64,000 bases of DNA from contig NZ_FNKO01000002.1 in NCBI RefSeq assembly GCF_900100925.1, forward strand, positions 1,860,001 to 1,924,000. Direction: 5' to 3'. The notes under the pieces are model-generated. The model was not told where the DNA came from and made no database searches. It was given only the letters and a program-made list of their open reading frames with translations. Origin of the DNA: Actinopolyspora saharensis. GTDB taxonomy: Bacteria > Actinomycetota > Actinomycetes > Mycobacteriales > Pseudonocardiaceae. Within the stretch, counting starts at the first letter, position 1. Each line of letters starts with the position of its first letter. This document shows, piece after piece, positions 52,261 to 61,432 of this stretch. Made by a program: the position numbers and the translations under genes.

Positions 52261-53873
52261 ATGAGTCGTGACAGTGGGTCCAAGGACCCGAGCCAGCGCA
52301 CCGTCGCGGAACTGCTGGCCGAACACGGCGGTGACGCGCAGCGCGGCTCACGCCGTAGGCGCAGGCGTGCCGAGGACCCGTCCGAAACGGCTCCCCAGGC
52401 GATCATCGAGAGGGTCAACTCGGACAGCGGACGCATGCTCCCGGTGGAGGACCCCGGCGACGAGGAGTCGGAGTCCTCGGATCAGGGGAGCGGCGGGCGG
52501 ACGCAGGCGGAACCGGCGACCGGGGAGACGCCCGTCGAGCCCGCTCCGGAGACCGCCCGGAGGTCGGTCTCCGGTTCCTCCGCGACCCCGCCACCCTCCG
52601 CGACCCCGCCGCCGGCGGGGCCCTCGGCCGCGGCCCAGCCGGGCTCGTCCGGGGGGCGCGGTGTCCGGTTCACCCCGGAGGGGAGTGGTCCCGCGCAGTG
52701 GGTGCGGGGACGGGAAGCGCCGGTGGTGCGCTCCCGGGGATCCGGCGGGTCGGGTGCTGCTCCCGCGGAGAGCGCCTCCCCGGAGGACGCCGGTCAGCAG
52801 GCCCCTCCCGAGGAGCACCAGCAGGCCGGCAGCGAGCTCGTCCAGGAAGTCGAGCGGACGGCTCGGCAGGCAGCGAATCAGGGGACCTGGGCGGCCCCGC
52901 AACAGCAGGAGGGTCAGCCCTCCCCGGCCGAGCACGGCTTCCGGCCCGGTGAGGCCTCGGACGGCCCACCGACGGCCGGGCACGTCCCGGAGGCCGCGGC
53001 AACAGACACCGAGGTCACGGCTCAGCAGCCGCCGCTGCCCGCTGCCGGCTCGGGAGGTGGTGCCCTGCCCGCGGGTACCGCGGCCCCGAACGGCACGCCC
53101 TCCGGGGGTCAGGTCACCGATGCCGCGCCGGTGGCCGGTGGTGAGGAGCCCCCGCCGCGGCAGGAGATCGCCTCCTCCGGGGTGCACGAGCAGTCCACCG
53201 AGCGGTTCCCGCCCGTGAGCACTCCGCCGGCGGCTCCCACCACTGCTTCCGCTCCGCCCGCCGATCCGGAGGTGACCGACGGGGACGGGACCGCGCTGCT
53301 GGAGTACCCGGATCTCCCGGCGGAGCAGCCGGCCCGGGAGCCCTCCGTCGTCGAGGCGGCCCCGGACCCCTACGAGGACGCCTACTACGCCTCCGAGGAA
53401 GCGGAGGAGGACCCGTTCGCCGACGCCGCCGACTTCTACGGGGAGATCGACGGCGCCGCCTCCTCCGCGGAGCTCGGGGGAGCGGACGGCTCGGAGTACG
53501 CCGACGAGGACGACCTCGACGAGAGCGCGGAGCGTTCGCTGCCCGCCGGGCTGGCGAGCGAGGACGAGGACCTCCACGCGGAGTCCGCGGAATCGGAGGT
53601 CTCCGGGCGCTCCCGGGCGATGGACTGGGTGGTGCTCGTGGGGCAGGTCCTGGGCGGACTGCTGGCGGGGGAGTGGTCTGGATGGGATTCCGCTGGTTGT
53701 GGCGCGAGCTCCCGCTGCCCGCCCTCGCCGCGGCGCTGGCTTTCACCGGTGCTCTCGTGCTCGGGGCCCGCAAAGTCTTGCGTACCGATGATCTGCAGAC
53801 CATTCTGTTGTCGGTGCTGGTCGGTCTGGTGTGCACCGTCTCGCCGGTCGCTTTGCTGTTGGTGGGACACTGA
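52261..53873 (+). CDS. Low-complexity transmembrane protein with frameshift (Rv0497-like)
   Basis: Residues 1-460 are a Pro/Glu/Ala/Ser-rich cytoplasmic stretch with a conserved start (DPSQRTVAELLAEHG) and a basic RRRRRRAE patch. Then MDWVVLVGQVLGGLLAG begins a membrane helix. At a run of five G (53667-53671) the frame must shift by -1 (one G missing) to continue into RWLWRELPLPALAAALAFTG and a second helix ending LLVGH at 53873. Without the shift the frame runs into nonsense to 54045. Probable sequencing or recent indel error in a homopolymer. M. tuberculosis Rv0497 has the same layout. Confidence 0.7.
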
Positions 53874-54041
53874 AAGTGATCGACACGCGTCGTCCGAACG
53901 GATGGTTCTCGGGACGGTTCCGGTGCGCCGGGGTGCGTTCCGGGTCGGTTGTTCCGGGAGCGGACCGCTCCGACCGCACCGTCGATCCCGCGGCCGCACC
54001 GGCCGTTCCCCGTTCGTTCCAGTAGTCGAGTTTGGCGGGAC

Positions 54042-54905
54042 ATGACTCGCGAAACACCTGGCGTAGCGACACCCGAGCCCCACCGGCCCGCCGTGCCGGT
54101 GGGGCTCTCCAGCGCGTCGGTATGGCCGCAGCCCGTGCGGGCGGCTTTCGAGATGGCCGCCGACCTGGGGTACGACGGTGTCGAGGTGATGGTGTGGGCG
54201 GACGCGACCAGCCAGGACGTCTCCGCGCTGGGCAGACTGTCCGAGCAGCACGGAGTTCCGGTGCTGGCGGTGCACGCCCCGTGCCTGCTGATCACGCAGC
54301 GGGTTTGGTCCTCCGAGCCGGAGGAACGATTGCGCAGGGCTGTGGTGGCCGCGAGTGAGCTGGGGGCCTCGACGGTCGTGGTGCATCCGCCGTTCCGCTG
54401 GCAGCGCAGGTACGCGGAGGGGTTCGCCGAGCTGGTGGCGAGCCTGGAGGAGACCAGCGGGATCCGGGTCGCGGTCGAGAACATGTTCCCCGTTCGTCCC
54501 CCGAACAGCTGGGACAGGTTGCGCGGCAACAGGGCGACCGGGCTGTCGGCGTTCCGCCCCTCGCCCGACCCGACCGAGACCGGTTTCCGGCACTACACGC
54601 TGGACGTCTCGCACGCGGCCGCGGCCCAGACCGATCCGCTGGAGCTGATGAGGCGCATGGGGGACGGGCTGGCGCACGTCCACCTGACGGACGGGACGGG
54701 AGCGCCCCGTGACGAGCACCTGCTCCCGGGGCACGGCACCCAGCCCTGCGCGGAGGTGTGCACGACCCTGGGATCGGGCGGCTACACGGGAGCGGTGGTC
54801 GTCGAGGTCAACACGCGGAAGGCCAAGACCGCCGACCAGCGTGCGGCGCAGCTGGCCGAGGCCCTGCTGTTCGCCAGGCTGCACCTGGAGCCGCTGCGCG
54901 TCTGA
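54042..54905 (+). CDS. Sugar-phosphate isomerase/epimerase-like protein (Rv0498-like)
   Basis: TIM-barrel protein of 287 residues (AP-endonuclease-2/xylose isomerase-like family). Seen: VPVGLSSASVWPQPVRAAFE (about 17-36), LGYDGVEVMVWAD (about 42-54), VVVHPPFRWQ, VAVENMFPVRP and HVHLTDGTGAPRDEHLLPGHG, which hold likely metal ligands Glu/His/Asp. Substrate unknown; position matches Rv0498. Confidence 0.85.
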   Translation: MTRETPGVATPEPHRPAVPVGLSSASVWPQPVRAAFEMAADLGYDGVEVMVWADATSQDVSALGRLSEQHGVPVLAVHAPCLLITQRVWSSEPEERLRRAVVAASELGASTVVVHPPFRWQRRYAEGFAELVASLEETSGIRVAVENMFPVRPPNSWDRLRGNRATGLSAFRPSPDPTETGFRHYTLDVSHAAAAQTDPLELMRRMGDGLAHVHLTDGTGAPRDEHLLPGHGTQPCAEVCTTLGSGGYTGAVVVEVNTRKAKTADQRAAQLAEALLFARLHLEPLRV

Positions 54906-55084
54906 GCGGGACGTGTCGCTCGGGGGTCGTGGGCTCGGTGCCCGGCGATTCCGAGCGGGGCCCGCTCGACCGACGATCCGTCCGGAGGGCCTCCCGCGGG
55001 CGGGCCGGTCGCGCGGGGAGCTCGTCCCAGTTCGTGGACGGGACCGCGAGTTCCGGGGAGGTTCCGCTCTGGCACCCTGATCCC

Positions 55085-55918
55085 ATGTCGACGATCGCCG
55101 TACTCGGGGCAGGAAAGATCGGGGAGTCGTTGCTGTCCGGTCTGATCAACGCCGGACACGCGACGGAGAAGCTGTTGTTCACCGAGCGCTACCAGCAGCG
55201 CGCGGAGGAGCTGACCGAGCGCTACGGCGTCCGCAATGCGGACGTCGCAGAGGCCGTTGAGCAGGCCGACGTGCTGGTCGTCTCGGTCAAGCCGCAGGAC
55301 ATCGATCCGCTGCTCGAGCTGATCTCCCCGCTGGTCACCCCGGAGAAGCTGGTCGTGACGCTGTGCGCCGGACTGCCGACCGAGCTCTTCGAGCGGCGCT
55401 TCGCCGCGGGGACCCCGGTGGTGCGCGTCATGCCGAACACGCCGATGCTGGTCGGGGAGGCGATGAGCGCGGTCTCGGCCGGTACGCACGCCACCGAAGC
55501 GCACCTCGAGACCGTGGAGGAGATGCTGGGCAGCGTGGGGCGCGTGGTGCGCATCCCGGAGAACCAGCAGGACGCGGTCACCGCGCTGTCCGGATCCGGA
55601 CCGGCCTACTTCTTCTACCTGGTCGAGGCGATGATCGACGCGGGGATCCTGCTCGGCCTGCCGCGGGCGGTGGCCGGCGAGCTGGTCGTGCAGTCCGCTG
55701 TGGGCTCGGCCGCCATGCTCCGGGAGGGCGAAGGGCATCCCGTGATCATGCGCGAGGGGGTCACCTCGCCGGGCGGCACGACGATCTCGGGAGTTCGCGA
55801 GCTGGAGAAGCACGGAGTCCGCGCCGCGTTGATCGACGCGATCGAGGCCGCCCACTCCCGCTCCGTGGAGCTGGGCGCCAAGCACCGGGCGGACCCCTCC
55901 GAGGGGGACGAGGACTGA
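55085..55918 (+). CDS. proC: Pyrroline-5-carboxylate reductase
   Basis: Last step of proline synthesis, 277 residues. NAD(P) motif IAVLGAGKIGESLLSGL (about 4-20), VVRVMPNTPMLVGEAMSAV (about 117-135), the C-terminal signature SGSGPAYFFYLVEAM (about 168-182) and REGVTSPGGTTISGVRELE (about 223-241). Probably leaderless: no ribosome site before ATG 55085. A hairpin follows the gene. Confidence 0.96.
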   Translation: MSTIAVLGAGKIGESLLSGLINAGHATEKLLFTERYQQRAEELTERYGVRNADVAEAVEQADVLVVSVKPQDIDPLLELISPLVTPEKLVVTLCAGLPTELFERRFAAGTPVVRVMPNTPMLVGEAMSAVSAGTHATEAHLETVEEMLGSVGRVVRIPENQQDAVTALSGSGPAYFFYLVEAMIDAGILLGLPRAVAGELVVQSAVGSAAMLREGEGHPVIMREGVTSPGGTTISGVRELEKHGVRAALIDAIEAAHSRSVELGAKHRADPSEGDED

Positions 55919-55957
55919 GCTCCCCCGAGTGATCGCAGACCCGGTTCGCTCGACGAC

Positions 55958-55981
55958 GGGGGCGGGGAAGCCTTCGCCCCC
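55958..55981 (+). terminator. Terminator of proC
   Basis: Seven-bp stem GGGGGCG / CGCCCCC with a 10-base loop (inner pairs possible), 40 bases after proC. Confidence 0.5.
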
Positions 55982-56170
55982 AGGTGTCGGGCGACCCCGC
56001 GTCGGCGAGTCGGGGCGCCGCGTTTCACAACGCGCTGAACACACTCCGTTAACGCTTTCGGGGTTACGATTGCCGCAGGGCCGGGGCCGCGGGCGGGACC
56101 GGACCGCGGAGCCCCCGCGCGGCGCCCCTCCGGCCCGGAACGACGGTCGAACGCTTCCAGGAGGCCGGCG

Positions 56171-57205
56171 GTGCCGGATGTCGTGCTCGTCACGGGGGTC
56201 AGCCGTTTCATCGGTGCGCACCTGGCCGGAAGGCTGGCCGAGTCCCCCGGAGTGGGCAGAGTGCTCGGAGTGGACGTCGTCCCCCCGTCCCCGGAGCTGT
56301 CGCGCAGGATGGGCGGCGCGGAGTTCGTGCGCGCCGATATCAGGCACCCGCTGATCGCCAAGATCGTTTCCGAGGCGCGGGTGGACACGGTCGTGCAGGC
56401 CTCGACCGGTTCGGACGGTCTGCCGACGGCCCGCACCGCGCACAGGGAGATGAGCGTTCTCGGCACCATGCGGCTGATGGCCGCCTGCCAGAGCTCCCCG
56501 CGGGTGCGGAAACTGGTGCTGAAGTCGACCAGCGCGGTCTACGGGGCCAGCCCGCGCGACCCCGCGGTGTTCACCGAGGACACGGCTCCCAGGGATCTGC
56601 CCTCCTCCGGGTGCGCGAAGGACGCCGTCGAGGTGGAGGGCTACGCGCGCGGGCTCGGGCGGCGCCGTCCCGACATGGACATAACGGTCCTGCGCTTCAC
56701 CGACCTGATCGGACCGCGCATCGACTCCGCCCTGACCAGGTACTTCTCCCTCCCCCTCGTGCCGACGATCCTCGGTCGGGACGCCCGGTTGCAGCTGCTG
56801 CACACGGAGGACGCCCTGACCGCGCTGCAACGAGCCACCCTGGAGGAGCACCCCGGGGTGTTCAACGTGGGCGGGGACGGGGTGCTCATGCTCGGCCAGG
56901 CGATCAGAAGAGCGGGCAGGGTGCCGAGCCCGGTACCCGGGGTGGCGGTCCCGCCGCTGACCGGTTTCCTGCGCGGGACGAACCTGTCCGGGATCTCCAC
57001 CGAACAGCTGGAGTTGCTGAACTTCGGGCGCGTGGTGGACACGACGAAGCTGCGCGAGCGGTTCGGGTTCGTTCCGAGGTGGACCACTCAACAGGCCTTC
57101 GACGACTTCGTGCGCGGCAGGGACCTGCGTCCGCTGGTCTCCCCCGAGCGGATCAGGGAGGCCGAACGCGGGCTCGGCAGGGTGGTCTCCCGAGCGGGCC
57201 GATAG
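56171..57205 (+). CDS. NAD-dependent epimerase/dehydratase (GalE2-like)
   Basis: Extended SDR of 344 residues, in the place of galE2 (Rv0501). N-terminal cofactor loop VTGVSRFIGAHLAGRL (about 6-21). Where most epimerases carry Y-x3-K, this protein has S-G-C-A-K, so the catalytic Tyr is not evident; a sugar or steroid-type substrate cannot be assigned. GTG start with AGGAGG 6 bases upstream. Confidence 0.85.
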   Translation: MPDVVLVTGVSRFIGAHLAGRLAESPGVGRVLGVDVVPPSPELSRRMGGAEFVRADIRHPLIAKIVSEARVDTVVQASTGSDGLPTARTAHREMSVLGTMRLMAACQSSPRVRKLVLKSTSAVYGASPRDPAVFTEDTAPRDLPSSGCAKDAVEVEGYARGLGRRRPDMDITVLRFTDLIGPRIDSALTRYFSLPLVPTILGRDARLQLLHTEDALTALQRATLEEHPGVFNVGGDGVLMLGQAIRRAGRVPSPVPGVAVPPLTGFLRGTNLSGISTEQLELLNFGRVVDTTKLRERFGFVPRWTTQQAFDDFVRGRDLRPLVSPERIREAERGLGRVVSRAGR

Positions 57206-57308
57206 GAGCTGCGGTGCGCGTGGCCGCTCGCCGGGGGCGTGGACCGCCCACCGGCCGGTGCGCGGTCGGGGCCCCGACTGTCCGAGCGAGTTCTGTGAGG
57301 GAGCAGCG

Positions 57309-58274
57309 ATGGCGAACGCGAGAGTGATCCCGCTCTACCCGGACGGGGAGGAGCCTCGAACGGGCGGGCAGGACGGCGCGGAGGGCGTACCCGGTTCCTC
57401 CCGGACGCGGGAGGAGCAGGAGGAGGGCCACGCCGACTGGCAAGAGTCCCTCGTCGACGCGCTCGCCTTCGTCCGGCGGCGCCTGCTCGGCGAGTACGGG
57501 GTGGACGAGTTCGGCTTCGACAGGGAACTCACCGACAGGCTCGTCCTGCCCGCGCTGCGGGCCGTCTACGAGAACTGGTTCCGGGTGGAGGCCATCGGCC
57601 TGGACAACGTGCCCAGCGACTCGGGAGCCCTCGTTGTGGCCAACCACTCGGGCACGTTGCCGTGGGACGCGCTGATGACCACGGTCGCGCTGCGCGACCG
57701 GCACCCCGCGGGCAGGCACCTGCGGATGCTCGGCGCCGATCTGGTCTTCGCCGCCCCGCTGATCGGTTCCCTGGCCAGGCGGACGGGGCAGACCCTCGCG
57801 TGCAACGAGGACGCGGAGCGCCTGCTGCGCGCCGGGGAACTGGTCGGGGTGTGGCCCGAGGGGTTCAAGGGGATCGGCAAGCCCTTCCGGGACCGCTACA
57901 AGCTGCAGCGTTTCGGGCGCGGTGGTTTCGTCTCGGCGGCCATGCGACGCGGGGTTCCCATAGTGCCCTGCTCCATCGTCGGGGCGGAGGAGATCCACCC
58001 CAAGATCGGCGACATCCGCCCGCTGGCGCGCTTGCTCGGGATGCCCTACTTCCCCGTCACACCGTTTTTCCCGCAGCTCGGCGCGCTCGGTGCGGTGCCG
58101 CTGCCCACCAAGTGGTACATCGAGTTCGGCGAGCCCATCGAAACCGCCGAGTACGGGGCCGAGGCGGCCGATGACCCGATGGTCGTGTTCGACCTGAGCG
58201 ACCAGGTGCGGGAGAACGTCCAGGAGACGATCTACCGGTTGTTGGCGCAGCGCAGCAGCGTCTTCTTCGGCTGA
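57309..58274 (+). CDS. PlsC-type acyltransferase (Rv0502-like)
   Basis: Acyltransferase of 321 residues of the lysophospholipid/glycerolphosphate family. H-x4-D motif VVANHSGTLPWDALM (about 101-115), substrate motif VGVWPEGFKGIGKPF (about 180-194) and later VPIVPCSIVGAEE. The first 45 residues are hydrophilic and acidic. Acts at the inner face of the membrane in lipid synthesis. ATG at 57309 with GAGGGAG upstream. Confidence 0.88.
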   Translation: MANARVIPLYPDGEEPRTGGQDGAEGVPGSSRTREEQEEGHADWQESLVDALAFVRRRLLGEYGVDEFGFDRELTDRLVLPALRAVYENWFRVEAIGLDNVPSDSGALVVANHSGTLPWDALMTTVALRDRHPAGRHLRMLGADLVFAAPLIGSLARRTGQTLACNEDAERLLRAGELVGVWPEGFKGIGKPFRDRYKLQRFGRGGFVSAAMRRGVPIVPCSIVGAEEIHPKIGDIRPLARLLGMPYFPVTPFFPQLGALGAVPLPTKWYIEFGEPIETAEYGAEAADDPMVVFDLSDQVRENVQETIYRLLAQRSSVFFG

Positions 58275-58315
58275 GGTGACGCTTCGGCGGCTCCGGCTGC
58301 GTGGTGGTGCGGGTG

Positions 58316-58366
58316 GCGCAGGCTCAAAGCACTCGCGTCGGGCGGTGCCCTCCGGTCGGGAGTTCC
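58316..58366 (+). repeat. Stand-alone module B repeat
   Basis: GCTCAAAGCACTCGCGTCGG at 58322-58341, then TCGGGAGTTCC at 58356-58366, without an A hairpin beside it. Between the acyltransferase and serB genes. Confidence 0.7.
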
Positions 58367-58420
58367 GGTCCGGGCTTTCCGGGGATCAGTGTGCGCGGGT
58401 GGTTGCGCGGTGGTGTCGGT

Positions 58421-58457
58421 TGCTCGGGCTCGTGGGCGGTTGCGCGGCGCTGGAGCC
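58421..58457 (+). repeat. Divergent module B repeat
   Basis: TGCTCGGGCTCGTGGGCGGT followed by TGCGCGGCGCTGGAGCC, similar to the B copy at 34.15 kb. Weak. Confidence 0.4.
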
Positions 58458-58475
58458 TTCTCGCCCGGGGCGGGC

Positions 58476-59429
58476 TCAGGAGCGGTCCCTGCGCCGGTAG
58501 GCCAGCCCCGCCGCCAGCGCCCCGGCCAGCGCTCCTGCCCCCAGCGCGGAGTGCACCCCGATGCGCGCGGCCTTGCGGCCGGTCCGGAAGTCGCGGATCT
58601 CCCAGCCGCGCGAGCGCGCCGTCTCGCGCAGCCGTTGATCGGGGTTGACCGCGACGGCCTTCCCGACGACCGACAACATCGGCACGTCGTTGGCCGAGTC
58701 CGAGTAGGCGGTGCAGCGGCGCAGGTCCAGCCCTTCGCTGGCAGCCAGCGCGCGGACGGCGTGCGCCTTGGCCCGCCCGTGCAACATCTCACCCACGAGT
58801 CTGCCCGTGTAGATGCCCCTGGAGTGCTCGGCGACCGTTCCGAGCGCCCCGGTGAGCCCGAGCCGCCGCGCCATTATCTGGGCCAGCTCCACCGGGGTGG
58901 CCGTGACCAGCCACACGCGCTGCCCCGCGTCGAGGTGCATCTGGGCCAGCGCGCGCGTACCCGCCCAGATCCGGTCGGCCATGAGCTCGTCGTAGATCTC
59001 CTCGCTCAGCCCGACGAGGTCGGACACGTCACGCCCGGCCACGAAGGACAGCGCCTGCTCCCTGCTGCTCTGCAGGTCCTGGGCGTTCTCGGTCCCGGCC
59101 ACGCGGAACTTCACCTGCTGCCAGGCGAACCCGATCAGGTCGGCCGCCTTGAAGAACTTCCTGGCGGCGAGCCCGCGGGCGAAGTGGAAGAGCGAGGCCC
59201 CCATCATCATCGTGTTGTCCACGTCGAAGAAGGCGGCGGCCGTCAGGTCGCGCGGTGCCGTCGCGTCGCCCCCGTCCGGGGCTGCGGTGACCGCTGCTTC
59301 GGCGGAGGCCTGCCCGGCCAGTTTGGCGCTGTCCAGGGATTCTTCCTGCGTCCGTTGGTTCGTTTCGGACGTGTTGCCGTGCTGATCCCCGTCGTTGGTT
59401 CTCTCGGCTGAGCCTGGCCATGTCGGCAC
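58476..59429 (-). CDS. serB1: HAD-family phosphatase (SerB1-like)
   Basis: HAD-IB phosphatase of 317 residues. Motif [12 protein letters not shown] (D-x-D-x-T), motif [10 protein letters not shown], and motif [14 protein letters not shown] (D-S-x2-D). A C-terminal helix ([13 protein letters not shown]) may anchor it. Annotated as phosphoserine phosphatase in relatives, though CicA-like substrates are also possible. GTG 59429 with GGGAGG upstream preferred to 59501. Confidence 0.85.
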   Translation of the reverse strand: MPTWPGSAERTNDGDQHGNTSETNQRTQEESLDSAKLAGQASAEAAVTAAPDGGDATAPRDLTAAAFFDVDNTMMMGASLFHFARGLAARKFFKAADLIGFAWQQVKFRVAGTENAQDLQSSREQALSFVAGRDVSDLVGLSEEIYDELMADRIWAGTRALAQMHLDAGQRVWLVTATPVELAQIMARRLGLTGALGTVAEHSRGIYTGRLVGEMLHGRAKAHAVRALAASEGLDLRRCTAYSDSANDVPMLSVVGKAVAVNPDQRLRETARSRGWEIRDFRTGRKAARIGVHSALGAGALAGALAAGLAYRRRDRS

Positions 59430-59694
59430 CGCCGCGCCTCCCGGTGTCCTCCGGAGTCTGTTGCGTGTTGCTGTGGGCCTGCGGGCGGTCTGGCTGTTCA
59501 TCGGTGGGTGCTGCGCCTACCGCCGGCATTCCTAGCTTAGAGGTATTGTCCGTTTCGGGTATTGACCCAGTCGGGGGCGGCAGTATTCCACCGTGGGGTG
59601 GGACACGTGTGTCCGGAGCTGTGGTGGCGGGGTGTCCCCGGTGCGGGGATGCTCGGGCGGCCCTTCCGGCCCGGTTCCTGCTCCGGTGCGCGCA

Positions 59695-60441
59695 TCAGCG
59701 CGGGTCGTCGGGCAGCAGTTGGGCGAGTCTGCGGATGGCCCGGTGCTGCAGTGCCTTCACGGCACCTTCGTTGCGCTGCATGCGCTCGGCCGTCTCGGTG
59801 ACGGACAGCCCCTGGAGGAACCGCAGCCTGATGCACTCGCGCTGGTCGGAGTTGAGTCTGCGGACGCAGTCCAGCAGCTCCGCGTGGGCGGCCTCGGCCA
59901 GCACCTGCTGCTCGGGACCGTTGTGGTGCGGGCCCCCGTTCCTGTTGGCCTCGCCGGGATCGGCCAGCGGGACCTCCAGCCTGTTGCGGCTGGACTTGAT
60001 GTGGTCGAGCAGGAGGTTCTTCGCGATCGTGATGAACCAGGCGGCCACGTCGCGGCCCTGGTAGCTCACCGAGGCGATGCGCCGCAGCGCGCGGGCGAAG
60101 GTCTCGCTCGTGATGTCCTCGGCCAGGCAGTGGTCGCTGACGCGGAGCAGCACGTAGCGGTAGACCAGGTGCGAGTACTGGTCGTAGAGCATGCCGAACG
60201 CCTGGTCGTCACCGTTCTGCGCGGCGTGGACGTGGTTCCAGCCGCCCGTGCCGGACTGCTCCGGCGGGGCAGGTGCGGCCGTGCTCCCGGTCGGTTCCTC
60301 GGTGCCCGTCGGTTCCCGCAGCGCCGTGCTGAGCTGCCGGGTGCCGCCTCCCGAGTCGTCGGGGTGCGGCTGTTGAGCCACTTCGGGGAGGGCCGGGGGA
60401 CGGCGCGGCGTCGGTTGGTGCTGAACCGTGGCCTGAAGCAT
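59695..60441 (-). CDS. bldN: ECF sigma factor, BldN type
   Basis: Sigma factor of 248 residues. Region 2 (about 80-150: DQAFGMLYDQYSHLVYRYVL; DITSETFARALRRIAS; AWFITIAKNLLLDHIKS) and region 4 (about 188-240: LNSDQRECIRLRFLQGLSV; NEGAVKALQHRAIRRLAQLL). An ~75-residue Pro/Thr-rich N-terminal extension recalls the pro-sequence of Streptomyces BldN, which controls aerial development, and rex-hemA lie close by as in Streptomyces. An adjacent anti-sigma (RsbN) gene is absent. Confidence 0.85.
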   Translation of the reverse strand: MLQATVQHQPTPRRPPALPEVAQQPHPDDSGGGTRQLSTALREPTGTEEPTGSTAAPAPPEQSGTGGWNHVHAAQNGDDQAFGMLYDQYSHLVYRYVLLRVSDHCLAEDITSETFARALRRIASVSYQGRDVAAWFITIAKNLLLDHIKSSRNRLEVPLADPGEANRNGGPHHNGPEQQVLAEAAHAELLDCVRRLNSDQRECIRLRFLQGLSVTETAERMQRNEGAVKALQHRAIRRLAQLLPDDPR

Positions 60442-60739
60442 GTCTGGTCCCTGGAGTCTTCGGTTGATCGTGCGAGCCTCGTCGGGGATCGGTTTTCAGG
60501 ATCGGCAGCATACGTCTTGCTACTGCCCGGTAGGTAGTGTCTGAGGCCTTCGAATTGAGGTCGATTTCCGCGGTGCGACTTCGCCGCCCGGGGGCGCGCG
60601 CAAGCGCGTGGTCGGTGATTCCGGACACGCTCGGTGCGCCGTTCCCGTGCGGGCGGAGCGGCGGTGCGCGCCCGCCGGGGGTCTGTTGGACAATCGTCGG
60701 GCGGCAGCCGAAGTCGCGGTCGAAACGGGGTGATGCGGT

Positions 60740-60991
60740 GTGTCCGGCACGGTCGAGCACGAGGTGACGCTGCTCGTGCGGCAGAACTGTCCCGCCTGCG
60801 ACACCGCCGAGACGGAGCTCGCCGAGGTGTGCTCCGAGCTCGGCGTGCCGTGGGAGGTGTCCGACGTCGACGCCGACGCCGAACTGCGGGCGGAGTTCGG
60901 TGACCGGGTTCCGGTGATTCTCGTCGACGGAGCCGAGCACGGTTTCTGGAAGGTGGAGCCGCAGCGGTTGCGGTCGGCGTTGACGCGCTGA
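60740..60991 (+). CDS. Glutaredoxin-like protein (Rv0508-like)
   Basis: DUF836-type glutaredoxin-like thioredoxin fold of 83 residues with redox motif QNCPACDTAE (C-x2-C, about 15-24) and RVPVILVDG with the cis-Pro. In the place of Rv0508 upstream of hemA. Probably a mycothiol-linked or general redox protein. Confidence 0.9.
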   Translation: MSGTVEHEVTLLVRQNCPACDTAETELAEVCSELGVPWEVSDVDADAELRAEFGDRVPVILVDGAEHGFWKVEPQRLRSALTR

Positions 60992-61432
60992 ACCCGGACG
61001 GTCACGGAGCGGGTTCCGCGAGTTCGGTCACCGCGCTCCGCCTCGCTCGCCCGGTGGGGAGAGTGCTCCCCCGGTGGGGGTATCTTTCGGCAACGGAAGC
61101 CCGCGTAGGCCGCATACCACTCGTTTTGGCACGTCGGGGGGCTTTCGGGGATGATGCCTCGAGTGGGTGTGGGTCTCGTTACGACGGGGCCTTCCAACTT
61201 TGTGCATGTGTTCACAAATAGCTACGGTGGGCGGTGTCGTGTTGCCGGACTCGTTCCGCGGATTCTCCGCACGCGATCATCGGTGGCGTGCACACGCGTC
61301 CCCGGAAGTCACGACTTCGTGGTCGGTGCTGTGCCGAACTGGTCGCCGCTTTCCGAGACGAAGCGGCGGGTGGATCGCGCCCTTACCGGTCACCGACGAA
61401 CGCACCAGCAGGCAGGTCGAGGGAGAGCCAGC
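60992..61432 (+). other. Regulatory region upstream of rex
   Basis: No gene supported in 441 bases. Contains CCCCC/GGGGG with a 3-base loop (61068-61080), followed by TATCTTTC, a possible terminator of the glutaredoxin-like gene, and a Rex operator at 61200-61217. Confidence 0.5.
61200..61217 (+). promoter_or_regulatory. Rex operator
   Basis: TTGTGCATGTGTTCACAA fits the Rex consensus TTGTG-N8-CACAA exactly at the half-sites. It lies 216 bases before rex, so rex-hemA-hemC is likely repressed by Rex when NADH/NAD+ is low. Confidence 0.85.

Noticed and set aside
55919..56170. BldC/Rv0500A-type small gene between proC and the epimerase
   Set aside because: Mycobacteria have it here; I read all frames of the gap and found only a hairpin and promoter-like sequence.
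61151..61432. Longer Rex start at 61151
   Set aside because: The extension would translate through the Rex operator and lacks similarity; GTG 61433 has a good ribosome site.
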